From NCBI RefSeq assembly GCF_032397745.1, contig NZ_CP135921.1, forward strand, positions 1,240,001 through 1,304,000: 64,000 nucleotides of DNA, in the 5' to 3' direction. This document shows positions 1 to 9,265 of this stretch, in pieces. The position numbers and the translations under genes are program-made. The notes below the pieces were generated by a model. It was not told the DNA's origin and did not search any database. It saw nothing but the letters and a program-made list of their open reading frames with translations. This DNA is from Bradyrhizobium prioriisuperbiae (GTDB lineage Bacteria > Pseudomonadota > Alphaproteobacteria > Rhizobiales > Xanthobacteraceae). Position 1 is the stretch's first letter, and every line of letters starts with the position of its first letter.

Positions 1-383
1 GCGAGGCGACGCCGCGCGGGCCGATGGCCAGGATCCGGGATCGCGCCGAAGCCCGCGCACGGCTGGCGCGGGAGTTGGCCGAGGAGTTTCTGCAGGTAGA
101 GGCCGCGCGCCGGCGTCTCGCGACCGGCCATTCCATCCGACTTTCGGATCTGGGAGAGCTCGACGGACATGCCTTCGGTCTCTTTCTCGGACTACTCGGC
201 GAAGCTCTGACGGAACAGACACATCCGGAAGCCGCTGTGTCCCGGCAGACGGGCGATGGCCTGCTCCACATCGACCTCACGCCTCTGGCGGCCGAAACCC
301 GGGCAGAGATATCGACGCCGCACGGCATCTTTTCGGGTCGCGATCACCTCATCACAATTACGCCGACGCAGGACTTGCGCTGA
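1..383 (+). CDS. jetA: Wadjet JetA-like protein (DUF2397/TIGR02677), C-terminal part only
   Basis: The reading frame is open from the first complete codon at position 3 to the TGA at 381-383, so the gene begins outside the window and only about 127 C-terminal residues are seen. Family proteins are usually several hundred residues long. In Wadjet systems this subunit is the kleisin-like partner of the SMC protein JetC. The identification rests mainly on the three following genes, which form a recognisable JetB-JetC-JetD set, and on the one-base overlap (TGATG) with jetB. The visible tail is Arg/Glu/Leu-rich and has no motif that would identify it alone. An ATG at position 24 lies in frame but is unlikely to be the real start. 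Confidence 0.72.
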   Translation, partial: EATPRGPMARIRDRAEARARLARELAEEFLQVEAARRRLATGHSIRLSDLGELDGHAFGLFLGLLGEALTEQTHPEAAVSRQTGDGLLHIDLTPLAAETRAEISTPHGIFSGRDHLITITPTQDLR

Positions 384-1678
384 TGTCCAGCGCCGAGGAT
401 ACGCGAGGAAGCAGCAACATCGGCCAGGAGCAGCGCAAACATCAACGCGAGGAGTTCAGGACGGCGGTCCGCGCGCTCCTGATGACCCCGCTGATGACGC
501 CGGCCCACGACGAATTCCCCTCGGTACGCCGGCAGGCCGACGTACTGCGTGCCTGGTTCTCCCGCGAAGCCGGGTGGCCTCTGCATATCGAACAGGAGGG
601 GGCTCGTCTGTATAAGAGACCCGCCGAACTGTCCGCGACCACGCGCGGGCTACCCGACTACGACAGGCGCCGCTACGTCCTACTATGCCTCGCATGCGCC
701 GCGCTCGAGCGTTCAGAATCGCAGATCACGTTGCGTCTGCTGGGCGAGAGGCTGCTGCAACTCGCTGCCGAGCCCGTTCTGACATCGCTTGGCTTCGCCT
801 TCACGCTTGGCACGCAACATGAGCGTCGCGAACTTGTGGCGGTCTGCCGGACGCTGCTGGAGATCGGAGTGCTCCAACGCGTCGTCGGCGACGAAGAGGC
901 GTTCGTGCAGACGCGAGGCGAGCAGGCCGACGCGCTCTACGACGTGCAGCGCCGGACGCTCGCCGGCCTGCTCGCCGCCGTGCGCGGTCCATCGACGTGG
1001 CGACCGGAGGATGCCCCCGAGACCCTCGAGGAACGCCTGAGCGCGCTGGTCGACGAGCACGTCGCGGATAGCGACGAGGGACGTCGCACCGCGCTTCGCC
1101 ACCAACTCGCGCGCCGCCTCCTCGACGATCCCGTGATCTACGTCGAGACGCTCGATGCCGAGGCTAGGGCATATTTCGTCAATCAACGCGGAGCCATGTC
1201 CGCACGTCTTTGCGAAGCCTCGGCTCTGACCGCGGAGCATCGGGCCGAAGGCCTGGCGCTTGTGGACGAGACTTGCTTGCTTACCGACGTCGCCATGCCG
1301 GCTGAAGGCACCGATGCCCATGCCACTCTGCTCGTCGCGGAATATCTCGCGGGTGCGCTCAAGCGACCCGATGCCCTCGACGCGGGCGCAAATCCGCATC
1401 GGATCGAGTTCTCCGAGCACGAAATCATCGCTTTTCTCCGCGATGCCAAGATCAGATACGGTCGATATTGGCGGAAATCCGCCCGCGAAGCCGGGGCGGA
1501 GCGCGAACTCGCCGACATCGCCATCGAACGGTTGGAAAAGCTTCAACTCGTTGTACGCGGCAGCGAGGGAATCCGACCGTTGCCAGCGATAGCCCGTTTC
1601 GGCCTCGGCGAGGCCGAAATCCGAGATCCTCCCGATGCACGGCGGGCGTCGATCGCCGAAGGGATCGGCCCGGCGTGA
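383..1678 (+). CDS. jetB: Wadjet JetB-like protein (DUF2398/TIGR02678)
   Basis: A 431-residue soluble protein whose ATG overlaps the jetA stop codon by one base, so translation is probably coupled. The segment around residues 85-125 (YVLLCLACAALERSESQ followed by LRLLGERLL) matches my recollection of the DUF2398 family, the MukE-like accessory (KITE-type) subunit that sits on the kleisin in Wadjet condensin complexes. No membrane segments or catalytic motif are visible, as expected for a structural subunit. Its last four bases overlap the GTG start of jetC. Length is close to that of the family. The family call is by pattern recognition and the system call by the gene neighbourhood. Confidence 0.82.
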   Translation: MSSAEDTRGSSNIGQEQRKHQREEFRTAVRALLMTPLMTPAHDEFPSVRRQADVLRAWFSREAGWPLHIEQEGARLYKRPAELSATTRGLPDYDRRRYVLLCLACAALERSESQITLRLLGERLLQLAAEPVLTSLGFAFTLGTQHERRELVAVCRTLLEIGVLQRVVGDEEAFVQTRGEQADALYDVQRRTLAGLLAAVRGPSTWRPEDAPETLEERLSALVDEHVADSDEGRRTALRHQLARRLLDDPVIYVETLDAEARAYFVNQRGAMSARLCEASALTAEHRAEGLALVDETCLLTDVAMPAEGTDAHATLLVAEYLAGALKRPDALDAGANPHRIEFSEHEIIAFLRDAKIRYGRYWRKSAREAGAERELADIAIERLEKLQLVVRGSEGIRPLPAIARFGLGEAEIRDPPDARRASIAEGIGPA

Positions 1679-4600
1679 ACGAACGGCCCACCTCCTTTGC
1701 CGCGACCTCCGAACGACCGGCGCTGCCGATTCCGGTCCGGGATCGCTGGCAGCCCCTGCGCCTCGGGCTGGTAGAGATGTTCCAGTACGACAGCGAAGAA
1801 TTCTGGTTTCGCGACGGCCACCTGCTGCTACGCGGCAACAACGGTACCGGCAAATCGAAGGTGCTGTCGCTGACGCTTCCCTTTCTGTTCGATGGACAGC
1901 TAAAGCCCTCTCGCATCGAGCCCGACGGCGACAACGGCAAGAAGATGTCGTGGAATCTGCTGATGAATAGTTACGACCGCAGGGTCGGCTATTCCTGGAT
2001 CGAGTTCGGCCGTCTCGGCAACGACGGCACGCCACACTATCTCACGCTCGGCGCCGGCCTCTCCGCCGTCGCCTCGCGTCCGAACGTGGAAAGCTGGTTC
2101 TTCGTCCTGGACGACGCGGACAAACTGACCCGCATCAATCAGGATCTATGGTTGATGAGCGAGCAGCGAGTGGTCCTCACCAAGGAGCGTCTGCGCGAGG
2201 CTCTCGAAGGCCGAGGTCAAGTGTTCGACACCGCGGCGAACTACCGTCGCGCCGTCGACGAGCGGCTTTTTCATCTGGGCGCCAGGCGCTACGACGCGCT
2301 GATGGATACGCTGATCCAATTGCGTCAGCCGCAATTGTCGAAGAAGCCCGACGAGACGGCGTTGTCGAATGCATTGACGGAAGCATTGCCGCCGTTGGCT
2401 CCGGAGCTGCTGGCCGACGTCGCCGAGGCGCTAGGCCAACTGGAAGAGGATCGCCAGCAGCTCGAGGAATACCAGTCGCTCGCCAAGGCCGTCGATCGCT
2501 TCGACCAAAGATACCGGGTCTACGCGGGCACGCAGACGCGAAGGCAGGCACGCACGCTGCGTCAGGCCCAGACGGAGTTCGACAATGCGAGTCGTTCGCG
2601 CGGCGAGGCAGAAGCGAGACTGGAGACCGCTTCGGCCGCCGAGGCCGAGGCGCGCAAAGCTTGCGATACGGCCGAAGTCGAATTCAAACGCGAGCGATCC
2701 CGCCTCGAAACCCTTCGCTCGGGAGCGGGGATGGAGGACGCGAACCGCCTGGAATCGGCGGAAAAGGACGCGGAAGGGCGTCAGAGGGCTCTGTCCAGCG
2801 CCGAAGGCGCGATGGAATCCGCGAGCCGGCGATTGAGGTCCAGCGTTGGGGAGACCAACTCCGCGGCGGAGCGAGTTCGGCAGATCGAACGACGCGTCGC
2901 CGATCTGCGCCGGGAATGCGAAGCCTTCGCCGACACGGCCGGAGTCCTCAATGCGCATGCCGACAATCCGATCGCCAAGCTCGACGCCGAACGGCTTGCG
3001 GCGTTGACGCCTCAGACCTTCGAAAAGGCCGGCTCCGAGCTTCGGGCCCTCGTTGAGGGCCGGCGCGAGGAGATTGCGTCGTTGCGGAGGCGGGATGCCG
3101 AAGTGGTGGCGGCGGAGTTGCTGAATACGCAACGCCGAAACTTCCGAGACGAATGTCAGGACGCCGCCGATGCCGCCGCGGAGAGACGCGAATCGGCCGA
3201 TGCAGGCGTGGAGCGCGAGGGCCAAAACCTGATCGAGGCATGGGAGAGTTGCTTCGCAGGCTTGAAGCAACATCGCGTCACGTCGGACGACCGCTTCGCG
3301 ACTCTCGCCTCCCTATCCGAGTGGGTCGTCACGCCGACCGGCGACAATCCCGCGCGTCGACTTCTGCAGGACGCGCAGCAGCAGACCAGCGAGCGCCTGG
3401 CGGCGACCCGCATCGCGCTCGAAGGTCGGCGGCAAGGCCTGTTGACGGAACGCAAAAATCTCGAGGAAGAACGCAGCCGCCTGGAAGGCGGGATCGATCC
3501 CGAGCCGTCCCCGCCGCATACCCGCGATCCCGAAGCCCGCACGGGGCGCGAAGGGGCCCCTCTCTGGAGGTTGGTGGACTTTCACGCCTCGGTGACGCTT
3601 CCTCAACGTGCCGGATTGGAAGCCGCGCTGGAGGGCGCCGGGCTCCTCGATGCTTGGCTTTCGCCCGACGGTCGCCTCCAATCGTCCGATCGAGGCACAC
3701 CCTTTCGAGACGCGCAGATGCTCGAACGACGGCCTCAATCGCCCTCGCTCGCCGACTGGCTGCGCGCGGACGTGCCGGCCGACAGCGGCGTACCTAACGC
3801 GATCGTGGAAAGCATCCTGCGCGGAATCTCCTGCGCGGACGACGAGCCCGCGGAGGCCGAATCCTGGATCGCTCCCGATGGCCGCTTTCGGCTCGGGGCC
3901 CTGGGTGGTGCGTGGGAGAAGACGGAAGCGGTCCACATCGGCTACTCCGCACGTGCCGCCGCCCGCGCTCGAAGGTCGGCGGAAATCTCGGAACGGCTGG
4001 CGGAGATCGCCGACGAGACGATCGGACTGCAGGCGGAGTTCGACGGACTGGCTTGGGATCAGAACGAAGCGGCCGACGAATGGCGCCGTGCGCCGACCGA
4101 CGATGCGCTGCGCAACGCCCATCTCGCCGCCGCGACCGCCGCTCGCGAGGCGGCAACGGCTCGCCAGCGGTTGACCGAAGCCGCGATGCAATTCCATGCG
4201 AGTGAAGAAGAACTCGCTTCGGTGGGGCGACGGCGCGCCACCGACGCCGCCGACCTTCGGCTTCCGGCGTCACCTTCCGCATTGGCGGCCGTCGAAGCGG
4301 CTCTGGGACGCTACCAGGAAAACCAACTGCGGCTCACGCAAGCCGTCTTGGAAGTACGCCTCACGTTGCCCGATCTGGAACGGCAACGCGTCCGCGAAAG
4401 CGAGGCGCGAGAGACCGCTGCAGCTCATGAAAGCCAGCTCGCGACCGCAAGAATCGAGGCCGAAGAGGCCGCCGTCCGATTCGACGTGCTGCGCAAAGCC
4501 ATCGGTGCGAAGGTCGAGGAATTGCGGCGCCAGTTGAACGAAGCGCGCGCGGCCTCCGATGCCGCTGAGGTCGCTCTGGACGGTGCGGAGGAAGCCCTGA

Positions 4601-5853
4601 AAAACGCAGGGGAGACGCGCGCGGTCGCTCACGAAAAGGTCACGACCGCGACCGGCGTCTTCGAACAGCGGAGCGAAGCGCGCAGCGAGGCGATATCGAG
4701 GTTTCAACAGTTCACCGCGACCGGTCTTCTGGCCGCCGCGATTCCGCAGGTCGTGTTGCCGGACATGGGTGGTCCCTGGACGATCGATCCGGCCCTGGGG
4801 CTCGCCCGACGCGCCGAGCAGGCGCTGTCAACGCTCGACGACAAGGACGAGGCGTGGGCGCGCGTCCAAAAGCAGATCAGCGAAGAACTGACGGAGTTGC
4901 AGACCGCGCTCAGCGCGCTCGGGCACCGGGCCCAAGCCGAGCAGAACGATTGGGGATTGATCGCGCACGTTATCTACCAGAACAGGCCGGAGCGTCCCGA
5001 CATGCTCGCGGCGCGTCTCGCCGAGGAGATCGCCCAGCGGAGCGAACTCCTGACCGCGAGCGAGCGGACGGTGCTGGAAAATCACCTGCAGGCGGAGATC
5101 GCCTCTGAAGTGCAACGCCTGCTGCAGGCCGCGGAAATCCGGCGGGACGCGATAAACAAGGAACTGCACAGCCGTCCGACATCGACCGGAGTGCGCTACC
5201 GCCTGATATGGCCGACGCTGACGGAAGAAGAAGGCGCTCCCGTCGGACTGGAAGCCGCACGCAAACGTCTGCTGAACGTCAACGCGGATCTGTGGTCGGC
5301 CGAGGACCGGAAGGTCGTCGGAGCCATGCTGCAACAGCGCATCACGGCCGAGCGAGAGCGCGCAGATTCGGGAGCAAGCAGGGATTCGGCTGGACCACTG
5401 ATAGACCAACTCTCCCGTGCCCTGGACTACAGGCGCTGGCACCGCTTCAGGGTCGAGCGTTGGCAGGACGGACACTGGCGCAAGCTCTCCGGCCCCGCCT
5501 CGAGCGGCGAGCGGGCACTCGGACTGACCGTGCCGTTGTTCGCCGCGATAGCGAGCTTCTACAGCCAGGGAAGTTTTCCGCTGGCGCCGCGTCTGATGCT
5601 GCTCGACGAGGCGTTCGCCGGAATCGACGACGCCGCGAGGGCGCACTGCATGGGATTGATCCGTGAGTTCGATCTCGATTTCGTCATCACAAGCGAACGC
5701 GAATGGGCCTGCTACGCCGAGCTTCCCGGCGTCGCGATCTGCCAGCTACAGCGGCGCGAAGGAATCGACGCGGTCTTCGTCTCCCGTTGGAGCTGGGACG
5801 GCAGAGCCAAGGCACGCGAGAGCGATCCCGACCGCAGGTTCGCGCCTTCATGA
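1675..5853 (+). CDS. jetC: Wadjet JetC-like SMC ATPase (TIGR02680 family)
   Basis: SMC/MukB-like motor ATPase of the Wadjet system. Family knowledge: such motors extrude DNA loops and present circular plasmids to the JetD nuclease. An upstream in-frame start at 1468 would overlap jetB deeply; the GTG at 1675 overlaps the jetB stop as GTGA, fits operon spacing and gives 1392 residues, the family's size. Walker A GNNGTGKS lies at residues 54-61. A long Glu/Arg/Ala-rich stretch typical of coiled coil fills roughly residues 200-1250. The ABC signature (SSGERAL) is near residue 1277 and Walker B (LMLLDE) near 1307-1312, followed by a D-loop-like AFAGIDD. All ATPase motifs are intact, so the motor looks functional. 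Confidence 0.9.
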   Translation: MNERPTSFAATSERPALPIPVRDRWQPLRLGLVEMFQYDSEEFWFRDGHLLLRGNNGTGKSKVLSLTLPFLFDGQLKPSRIEPDGDNGKKMSWNLLMNSYDRRVGYSWIEFGRLGNDGTPHYLTLGAGLSAVASRPNVESWFFVLDDADKLTRINQDLWLMSEQRVVLTKERLREALEGRGQVFDTAANYRRAVDERLFHLGARRYDALMDTLIQLRQPQLSKKPDETALSNALTEALPPLAPELLADVAEALGQLEEDRQQLEEYQSLAKAVDRFDQRYRVYAGTQTRRQARTLRQAQTEFDNASRSRGEAEARLETASAAEAEARKACDTAEVEFKRERSRLETLRSGAGMEDANRLESAEKDAEGRQRALSSAEGAMESASRRLRSSVGETNSAAERVRQIERRVADLRRECEAFADTAGVLNAHADNPIAKLDAERLAALTPQTFEKAGSELRALVEGRREEIASLRRRDAEVVAAELLNTQRRNFRDECQDAADAAAERRESADAGVEREGQNLIEAWESCFAGLKQHRVTSDDRFATLASLSEWVVTPTGDNPARRLLQDAQQQTSERLAATRIALEGRRQGLLTERKNLEEERSRLEGGIDPEPSPPHTRDPEARTGREGAPLWRLVDFHASVTLPQRAGLEAALEGAGLLDAWLSPDGRLQSSDRGTPFRDAQMLERRPQSPSLADWLRADVPADSGVPNAIVESILRGISCADDEPAEAESWIAPDGRFRLGALGGAWEKTEAVHIGYSARAAARARRSAEISERLAEIADETIGLQAEFDGLAWDQNEAADEWRRAPTDDALRNAHLAAATAAREAATARQRLTEAAMQFHASEEELASVGRRRATDAADLRLPASPSALAAVEAALGRYQENQLRLTQAVLEVRLTLPDLERQRVRESEARETAAAHESQLATARIEAEEAAVRFDVLRKAIGAKVEELRRQLNEARAASDAAEVALDGAEEALKNAGETRAVAHEKVTTATGVFEQRSEARSEAISRFQQFTATGLLAAAIPQVVLPDMGGPWTIDPALGLARRAEQALSTLDDKDEAWARVQKQISEELTELQTALSALGHRAQAEQNDWGLIAHVIYQNRPERPDMLAARLAEEIAQRSELLTASERTVLENHLQAEIASEVQRLLQAAEIRRDAINKELHSRPTSTGVRYRLIWPTLTEEEGAPVGLEAARKRLLNVNADLWSAEDRKVVGAMLQQRITAERERADSGASRDSAGPLIDQLSRALDYRRWHRFRVERWQDGHWRKLSGPASSGERALGLTVPLFAAIASFYSQGSFPLAPRLMLLDEAFAGIDDAARAHCMGLIREFDLDFVITSEREWACYAELPGVAICQLQRREGIDAVFVSRWSWDGRAKARESDPDRRFAPS

Positions 5854-7127
5854 GGCCGCCGATCGAGCCACGGCTGCAGCGCCTGCTCGGAGGAGCCGAA
5901 TACTCGAACCTCCGCAAGCGGCTTCGCGACCGGTTCGCCCGGGCACCGGTCGGCGAGGAGGTCGAAAGCTTCCGGATCGGCAAGCTGACCTCCGACGAGC
6001 ACGCCCTGTTGGCGTCGCTGCTGGGCCGCCATGTCCGCCATTCCTCCTCGCTGCAGGTCGAAGTCGGCCGGGTCGATGCGACCTTCCGCGATTCCGGCAT
6101 CGCCATGTCTCTGCGCGATGCGCTCGAAATCATCGACGGGCCGATCGCGAACCTGGCAGAAACGCGGCGCGCATCGAGAGAGATGTGGTCGTATGTTCTC
6201 GACGGATGCACCCACCAAGCGCTCGTCGAGCTGCTGCGGACCCCCAAGGGGTTAGGTCTGCTCAAGCGGCTTTCAGGGTCGCGGCCGGATGCGGCGATCG
6301 AGCTGTGTCGCAGGGTCGAAGCGACGCTGCGGCGACTGCCCGCCGATGCCGTCACGCGCTCGCAATTGGCGGCCGAAGCCCTGGGAGACGCACATGCCCT
6401 CGACAGCGGCAGGCCGGCCGCGACCTTGATCCTGACGATCTGGCGGCGACCGATCGCGCGGACCGGTGGCGACGAAGGCTTCGACGAGCCGGAAGGGGAG
6501 ACCGAAATCGAGCCCGCCGAACGGGCCGAGCGCGACCGCGACGTCTGGGCCAAGGCCGGGGTCCTGGTCAACGAATTGGCGCGGCCCGCCTTGTTCCTGA
6601 ATCTGCCCGTCGAGGGCATAGAGAGGTACGGACAATTTCCGGGAGAGCCCGTCTACGCCTCGTTGCGGTCGCTCTTGCGCACGCCTCCGGCATGGAGGGT
6701 GGCGGGTCGAAAGGTCTACGTCTGCGAGAACCCCAACCTTGTGGCCATCGCTGCCGATCGCTGGGGCGCCGGCTGCGAGCCGTTGGTCTGTACCGACGGA
6801 ATGCCCGCCGCGGCACAGAGGTGCCTGCTCTCGCAACTGACCGAAGCGGGTGCGAGGCTTCACTATCATGGCGATTTCGATTGGGCGGGTGTCCGCATCG
6901 GCAATCACATGATGCGCGAGCATGGGGCCAGTTCCTGGCGGTTCGATGCCATCGACTACGTTTCGGCCGTTAAAGGAGCATCAAAACTCGGACAGAAGCT
7001 CACCGGAAGGGCCTTACGTGCATCTTGGGACGAAAGCTTGACGACGGCGATGCAACTGCACGGCCTCTCCATCGCTGAGGAGGCTGTCGCTGCTCCCCTC
7101 TTGAAGGATCTCAAATCGGCAAAATAA
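5850..7127 (+). CDS. jetD: Wadjet JetD-like toprim nuclease (DUF2399/TIGR02679)
   Basis: A 425-residue protein; ATG at 5850 overlaps the jetC stop as ATGA. In characterised Wadjet systems JetD is the DNA-cleaving subunit, related to topoisomerase VI/Spo11 toprim domains. The C-terminal half carries the DUF2399 hallmarks: VYVCENPNL (the acidic ENP motif), then CTDGMP, then HYHGDFDWAG near residues 337-347, where the paired Asp residues fit a metal-binding DxD. All three are intact, suggesting an active nuclease. It is the last gene of the operon; a 190-base non-coding stretch follows, with a tRNA-Phe-like repeat at 7161. No separate promoter is evident, so the operon is probably read from upstream of jetA. 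Confidence 0.88.
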   Translation: MRPPIEPRLQRLLGGAEYSNLRKRLRDRFARAPVGEEVESFRIGKLTSDEHALLASLLGRHVRHSSSLQVEVGRVDATFRDSGIAMSLRDALEIIDGPIANLAETRRASREMWSYVLDGCTHQALVELLRTPKGLGLLKRLSGSRPDAAIELCRRVEATLRRLPADAVTRSQLAAEALGDAHALDSGRPAATLILTIWRRPIARTGGDEGFDEPEGETEIEPAERAERDRDVWAKAGVLVNELARPALFLNLPVEGIERYGQFPGEPVYASLRSLLRTPPAWRVAGRKVYVCENPNLVAIAADRWGAGCEPLVCTDGMPAAAQRCLLSQLTEAGARLHYHGDFDWAGVRIGNHMMREHGASSWRFDAIDYVSAVKGASKLGQKLTGRALRASWDESLTTAMQLHGLSIAEEAVAAPLLKDLKSAK

Positions 7128-7160
7128 CGGTTCGTGGTTCTATCTTGGATGGTAGCAAAA

Positions 7161-7198
7161 TGGTGCCCAGGGACGGAATCATACGCAACCACCGACAC
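7161..7198 (-). repeat. Degraded copy of the tRNA-Phe 3' end (att-like site)
   Basis: The plus strand starts TGGTGCCCAGGGACGGAATC, which differs at one base from the 3' end of the tRNA-Phe gene (complement, 14004-14023). After six bases that replace one, the tract AACCACCGACAC is again identical to the tRNA. The copy contains the CCA end, acceptor strand and T arm but no anticodon half, so it is not a tRNA gene. Both copies point the same way. Such partial 3'-end duplications are the usual footprint of site-specific integration at tRNA genes. Confidence 0.75.
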
Positions 7199-7317
7199 GA
7201 CGAACCGCTGTTTGTCCTTACTATGGTGGCCTGAGCGCTTGGCGTAGTTGACGGAGGTCGGCTGCACCGCCATCGGAGGCGCCCAGTTTTTCTGTCGGAG
7301 GGGCGCGCGCAGAACCA

Positions 7318-8340
7318 TCAGGCTTCCCGGATGGTCGACAACTGGAATGCCGTGAAAAGCCTTTGGGCGAGCGGCTGCATGAAGGCCACGAAGGTTGCGA
7401 TCCCTTCTCTGTCCACTGACAGAAGCTGTAGCGAATGTGCGTTCCAGCGCCCCTCGGCGCCGAGGGTGTAGAGGGCGAAGGCCGGCTGGAGGTTAGCGCC
7501 GACGGGAACAAGCCGAAAGCCGCGATAGGCGGGCCAGACAGCGCCGAAGAAATCCCCGATCGAACGGCGGCCCCGATACCATTCTCGCCACGGAGGCATC
7601 GCATAGACGGCGTCTTCCTTCAGAAGCGCGACGAACCGTTCCAGGTCTGCGCTTTCCCAAGCCTGCACATACCGCTCGAGCAGGCTCCGTTGGTGTTCGT
7701 CTGTCATCGGGGCTGGTCGAACGTCGCGGTCGATCGTGGCCAGCTTGGCCCGGGCCCGCTGCAGGGCGCTGTTCACCGACGCAACGGAAGCATCAAGCAC
7801 GGAGGCGACCTCGATCGGGGACCAGCCCATGACGTCGGCCAGCAAGAGCACTGCCCGCTGACGCGGCGGCAGTTGCTGGATCGCCGCGACGAACGCGAGC
7901 CGGACAGACTCACGTAGCTCGTAGCGGGCATCTGGCCCTGCAGCGGGATCGGGGAGGCTCTCCAGCTCGGCGTCGGGATAGGGCTCGATCCACAGCGTCC
8001 CGGTATCCGGGCGCCCCTGCGGCTTCTGGGTCGCCGGGCCCTCCACCTGATCGGGCATCATCCGGCCGCGCCTCGAACGACTCGCGATCATGTTCAGGGA
8101 CGCGTTGGTCGCGATCCGGTAGAGCCAGTTCTTGATCGAGGCGCGCGCCTCGAAGTCGTCAAAACCCTGCCAGGCCCGCAGCATGGTTTCCTGGACCGCA
8201 TCCTCGGCCTCGTGCAGAGACCCGAGCATGCGATAGCAGTGCAATTTGAGTGCGCGGCGATGCATCTCGGCTGCCTCGGCGAAGTCGGCGCGGCTGGGCT
8301 GGGTGTCTCCCGCAGAGCTCCCCAGCATCCTGTCTTTCAT
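7318..8340 (-). CDS. ECF RNA polymerase sigma factor with C-terminal NTF2/SnoaL-like domain
   Basis: A 340-residue sigma-70 family protein. Region 2 spans about residues 25-95 (YRMLGSLHEAEDAVQETMLRAW, split here as YRMLGS / EAEDAVQE / WLYRIATN). Region 4 lies around 165-210 (LPPRQRAVLLLADVMGW and an HTH with SVNSALQRARAKL). The roughly 120-residue tail (ERFVALLKEDAVYAMPPW and onward) resembles the NTF2/SnoaL-like domain fused to SigJ/TIGR02960-type ECF sigma factors, where it modulates activity in place of a classic anti-sigma factor. The likely targets are its own neighbours, the SDR gene just upstream (start at 9151) and perhaps the DUF3237 gene; that is inference. A short second copy of the tail survives at 9815-9884. 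Confidence 0.9.
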   Translation of the reverse strand: MKDRMLGSSAGDTQPSRADFAEAAEMHRRALKLHCYRMLGSLHEAEDAVQETMLRAWQGFDDFEARASIKNWLYRIATNASLNMIASRSRRGRMMPDQVEGPATQKPQGRPDTGTLWIEPYPDAELESLPDPAAGPDARYELRESVRLAFVAAIQQLPPRQRAVLLLADVMGWSPIEVASVLDASVASVNSALQRARAKLATIDRDVRPAPMTDEHQRSLLERYVQAWESADLERFVALLKEDAVYAMPPWREWYRGRRSIGDFFGAVWPAYRGFRLVPVGANLQPAFALYTLGAEGRWNAHSLQLLSVDREGIATFVAFMQPLAQRLFTAFQLSTIREA

Positions 8341-8389
8341 CGCAACACCCTCGACTTTCCGCCTGCGCAGCTCGTCCAGTCTGGCATCT

Positions 8390-9151
8390 TTAACTCGCTG
8401 CCGCGACGCCTTCGGCTGAAATGGTGAAGATCGATCCCGGTTCCGCCGGGGGCTTCATCGCGATGTCGAGGACCGCCTTGGCGACATCCGTGGGCGACTG
8501 TCGCGGGCCCATGTTCTCGATAAACTTTTCCGCGGGAACGCCGAGGTATTGGGCGTAGCCATTCACCGCAGCCTGCCCGAGGTCGGTCTCGGGCATGACG
8601 CGCGAAGGCACGAGCGCCACGAAGCGGATGCCAAGTTCGCGGCGATCGGATTCGGCCTCGCAGTACTTGGCGATGAACATCTGCATCCGCTTGGCACCGG
8701 CGTAGCCGCCGGAAATCGGCGACCCGCCAAGACCGGCGCCGCTGGAAATGATCACCACGACCGAGCCCGGCGCGAGCGGCAACCGCAACGCCTCGCGGCA
8801 GAACAGGAACGCCATTTTAGCGTCGACTTCCCAGTTGATGCCGAATTCGGCCCAGCTCAGCTCGGACATCGGACGGGTCGGCGGGGTGGCGCCGCCGCAT
8901 ATCACCAACAGGTCGGGCTTCGCCTGTCGTAGAACCTTCAGCGGTGCGGCTTCCGAGGCGGCGTCCAGCGCCAGCGTGTCGACGCCCCGCATCTTTTTTT
9001 CGAGATCGGCCAAGCCGTGCGCGTGCCTGGCGACCGCCAGGACCTGCGCACCCTCGGCCGACGCATTTCGCACAATCTCGCGGCCGACGCCGCGGCTGGC
9101 GCCCAGCACAACCACACGCTTGCCGCGCAACAACCCATTCTCCGATGACAT
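8390..9151 (-). CDS. SDR family NAD(P)-dependent oxidoreductase
   Basis: A 253-residue short-chain dehydrogenase/reductase. The N-terminal Rossmann motif GASRGVGRE is at residues 17-25 and the acidic segment that follows resembles classical SDRs. The active-site region has the Ser (VIISSGAGLGG) and the Tyr-x3-Lys (GYAGAKRM) in the expected middle part of the protein. The substrate cannot be told. It lies 49 bases upstream of the sigma factor on the same strand, and co-transcription is likely. The segment near the end (PADVAKAVLDIA-like) is common in small SDRs of accessory regions. Confidence 0.9.
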   Translation of the reverse strand: MSSENGLLRGKRVVVLGASRGVGREIVRNASAEGAQVLAVARHAHGLADLEKKMRGVDTLALDAASEAAPLKVLRQAKPDLLVICGGATPPTRPMSELSWAEFGINWEVDAKMAFLFCREALRLPLAPGSVVVIISSGAGLGGSPISGGYAGAKRMQMFIAKYCEAESDRRELGIRFVALVPSRVMPETDLGQAAVNGYAQYLGVPAEKFIENMGPRQSPTDVAKAVLDIAMKPPAEPGSIFTISAEGVAAAS

Positions 9152-9265
9152 GGTCCAGAACTCCTCTGATCGACAGCTGTTGATGTTGTGGAGACCGCAG
9201 GCCTCCGGAAACTCATCGGTCGGGCCAAGACTTTTTGGGTCTTGTGCCTGCCGGCGGCCGGGGAG

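Noticed and set aside
1468..1674. Extended JetC N-terminus from 1468
   Set aside because: It would overlap jetB by 211 bases with Arg-rich non-homologous sequence; GTG 1675 overlaps the jetB stop as GTGA, in line with the other junctions.
7161..7198. A second tRNA-Phe gene
   Set aside because: Only the 3' end is present, the T loop is disrupted, and the D and anticodon arms are missing.
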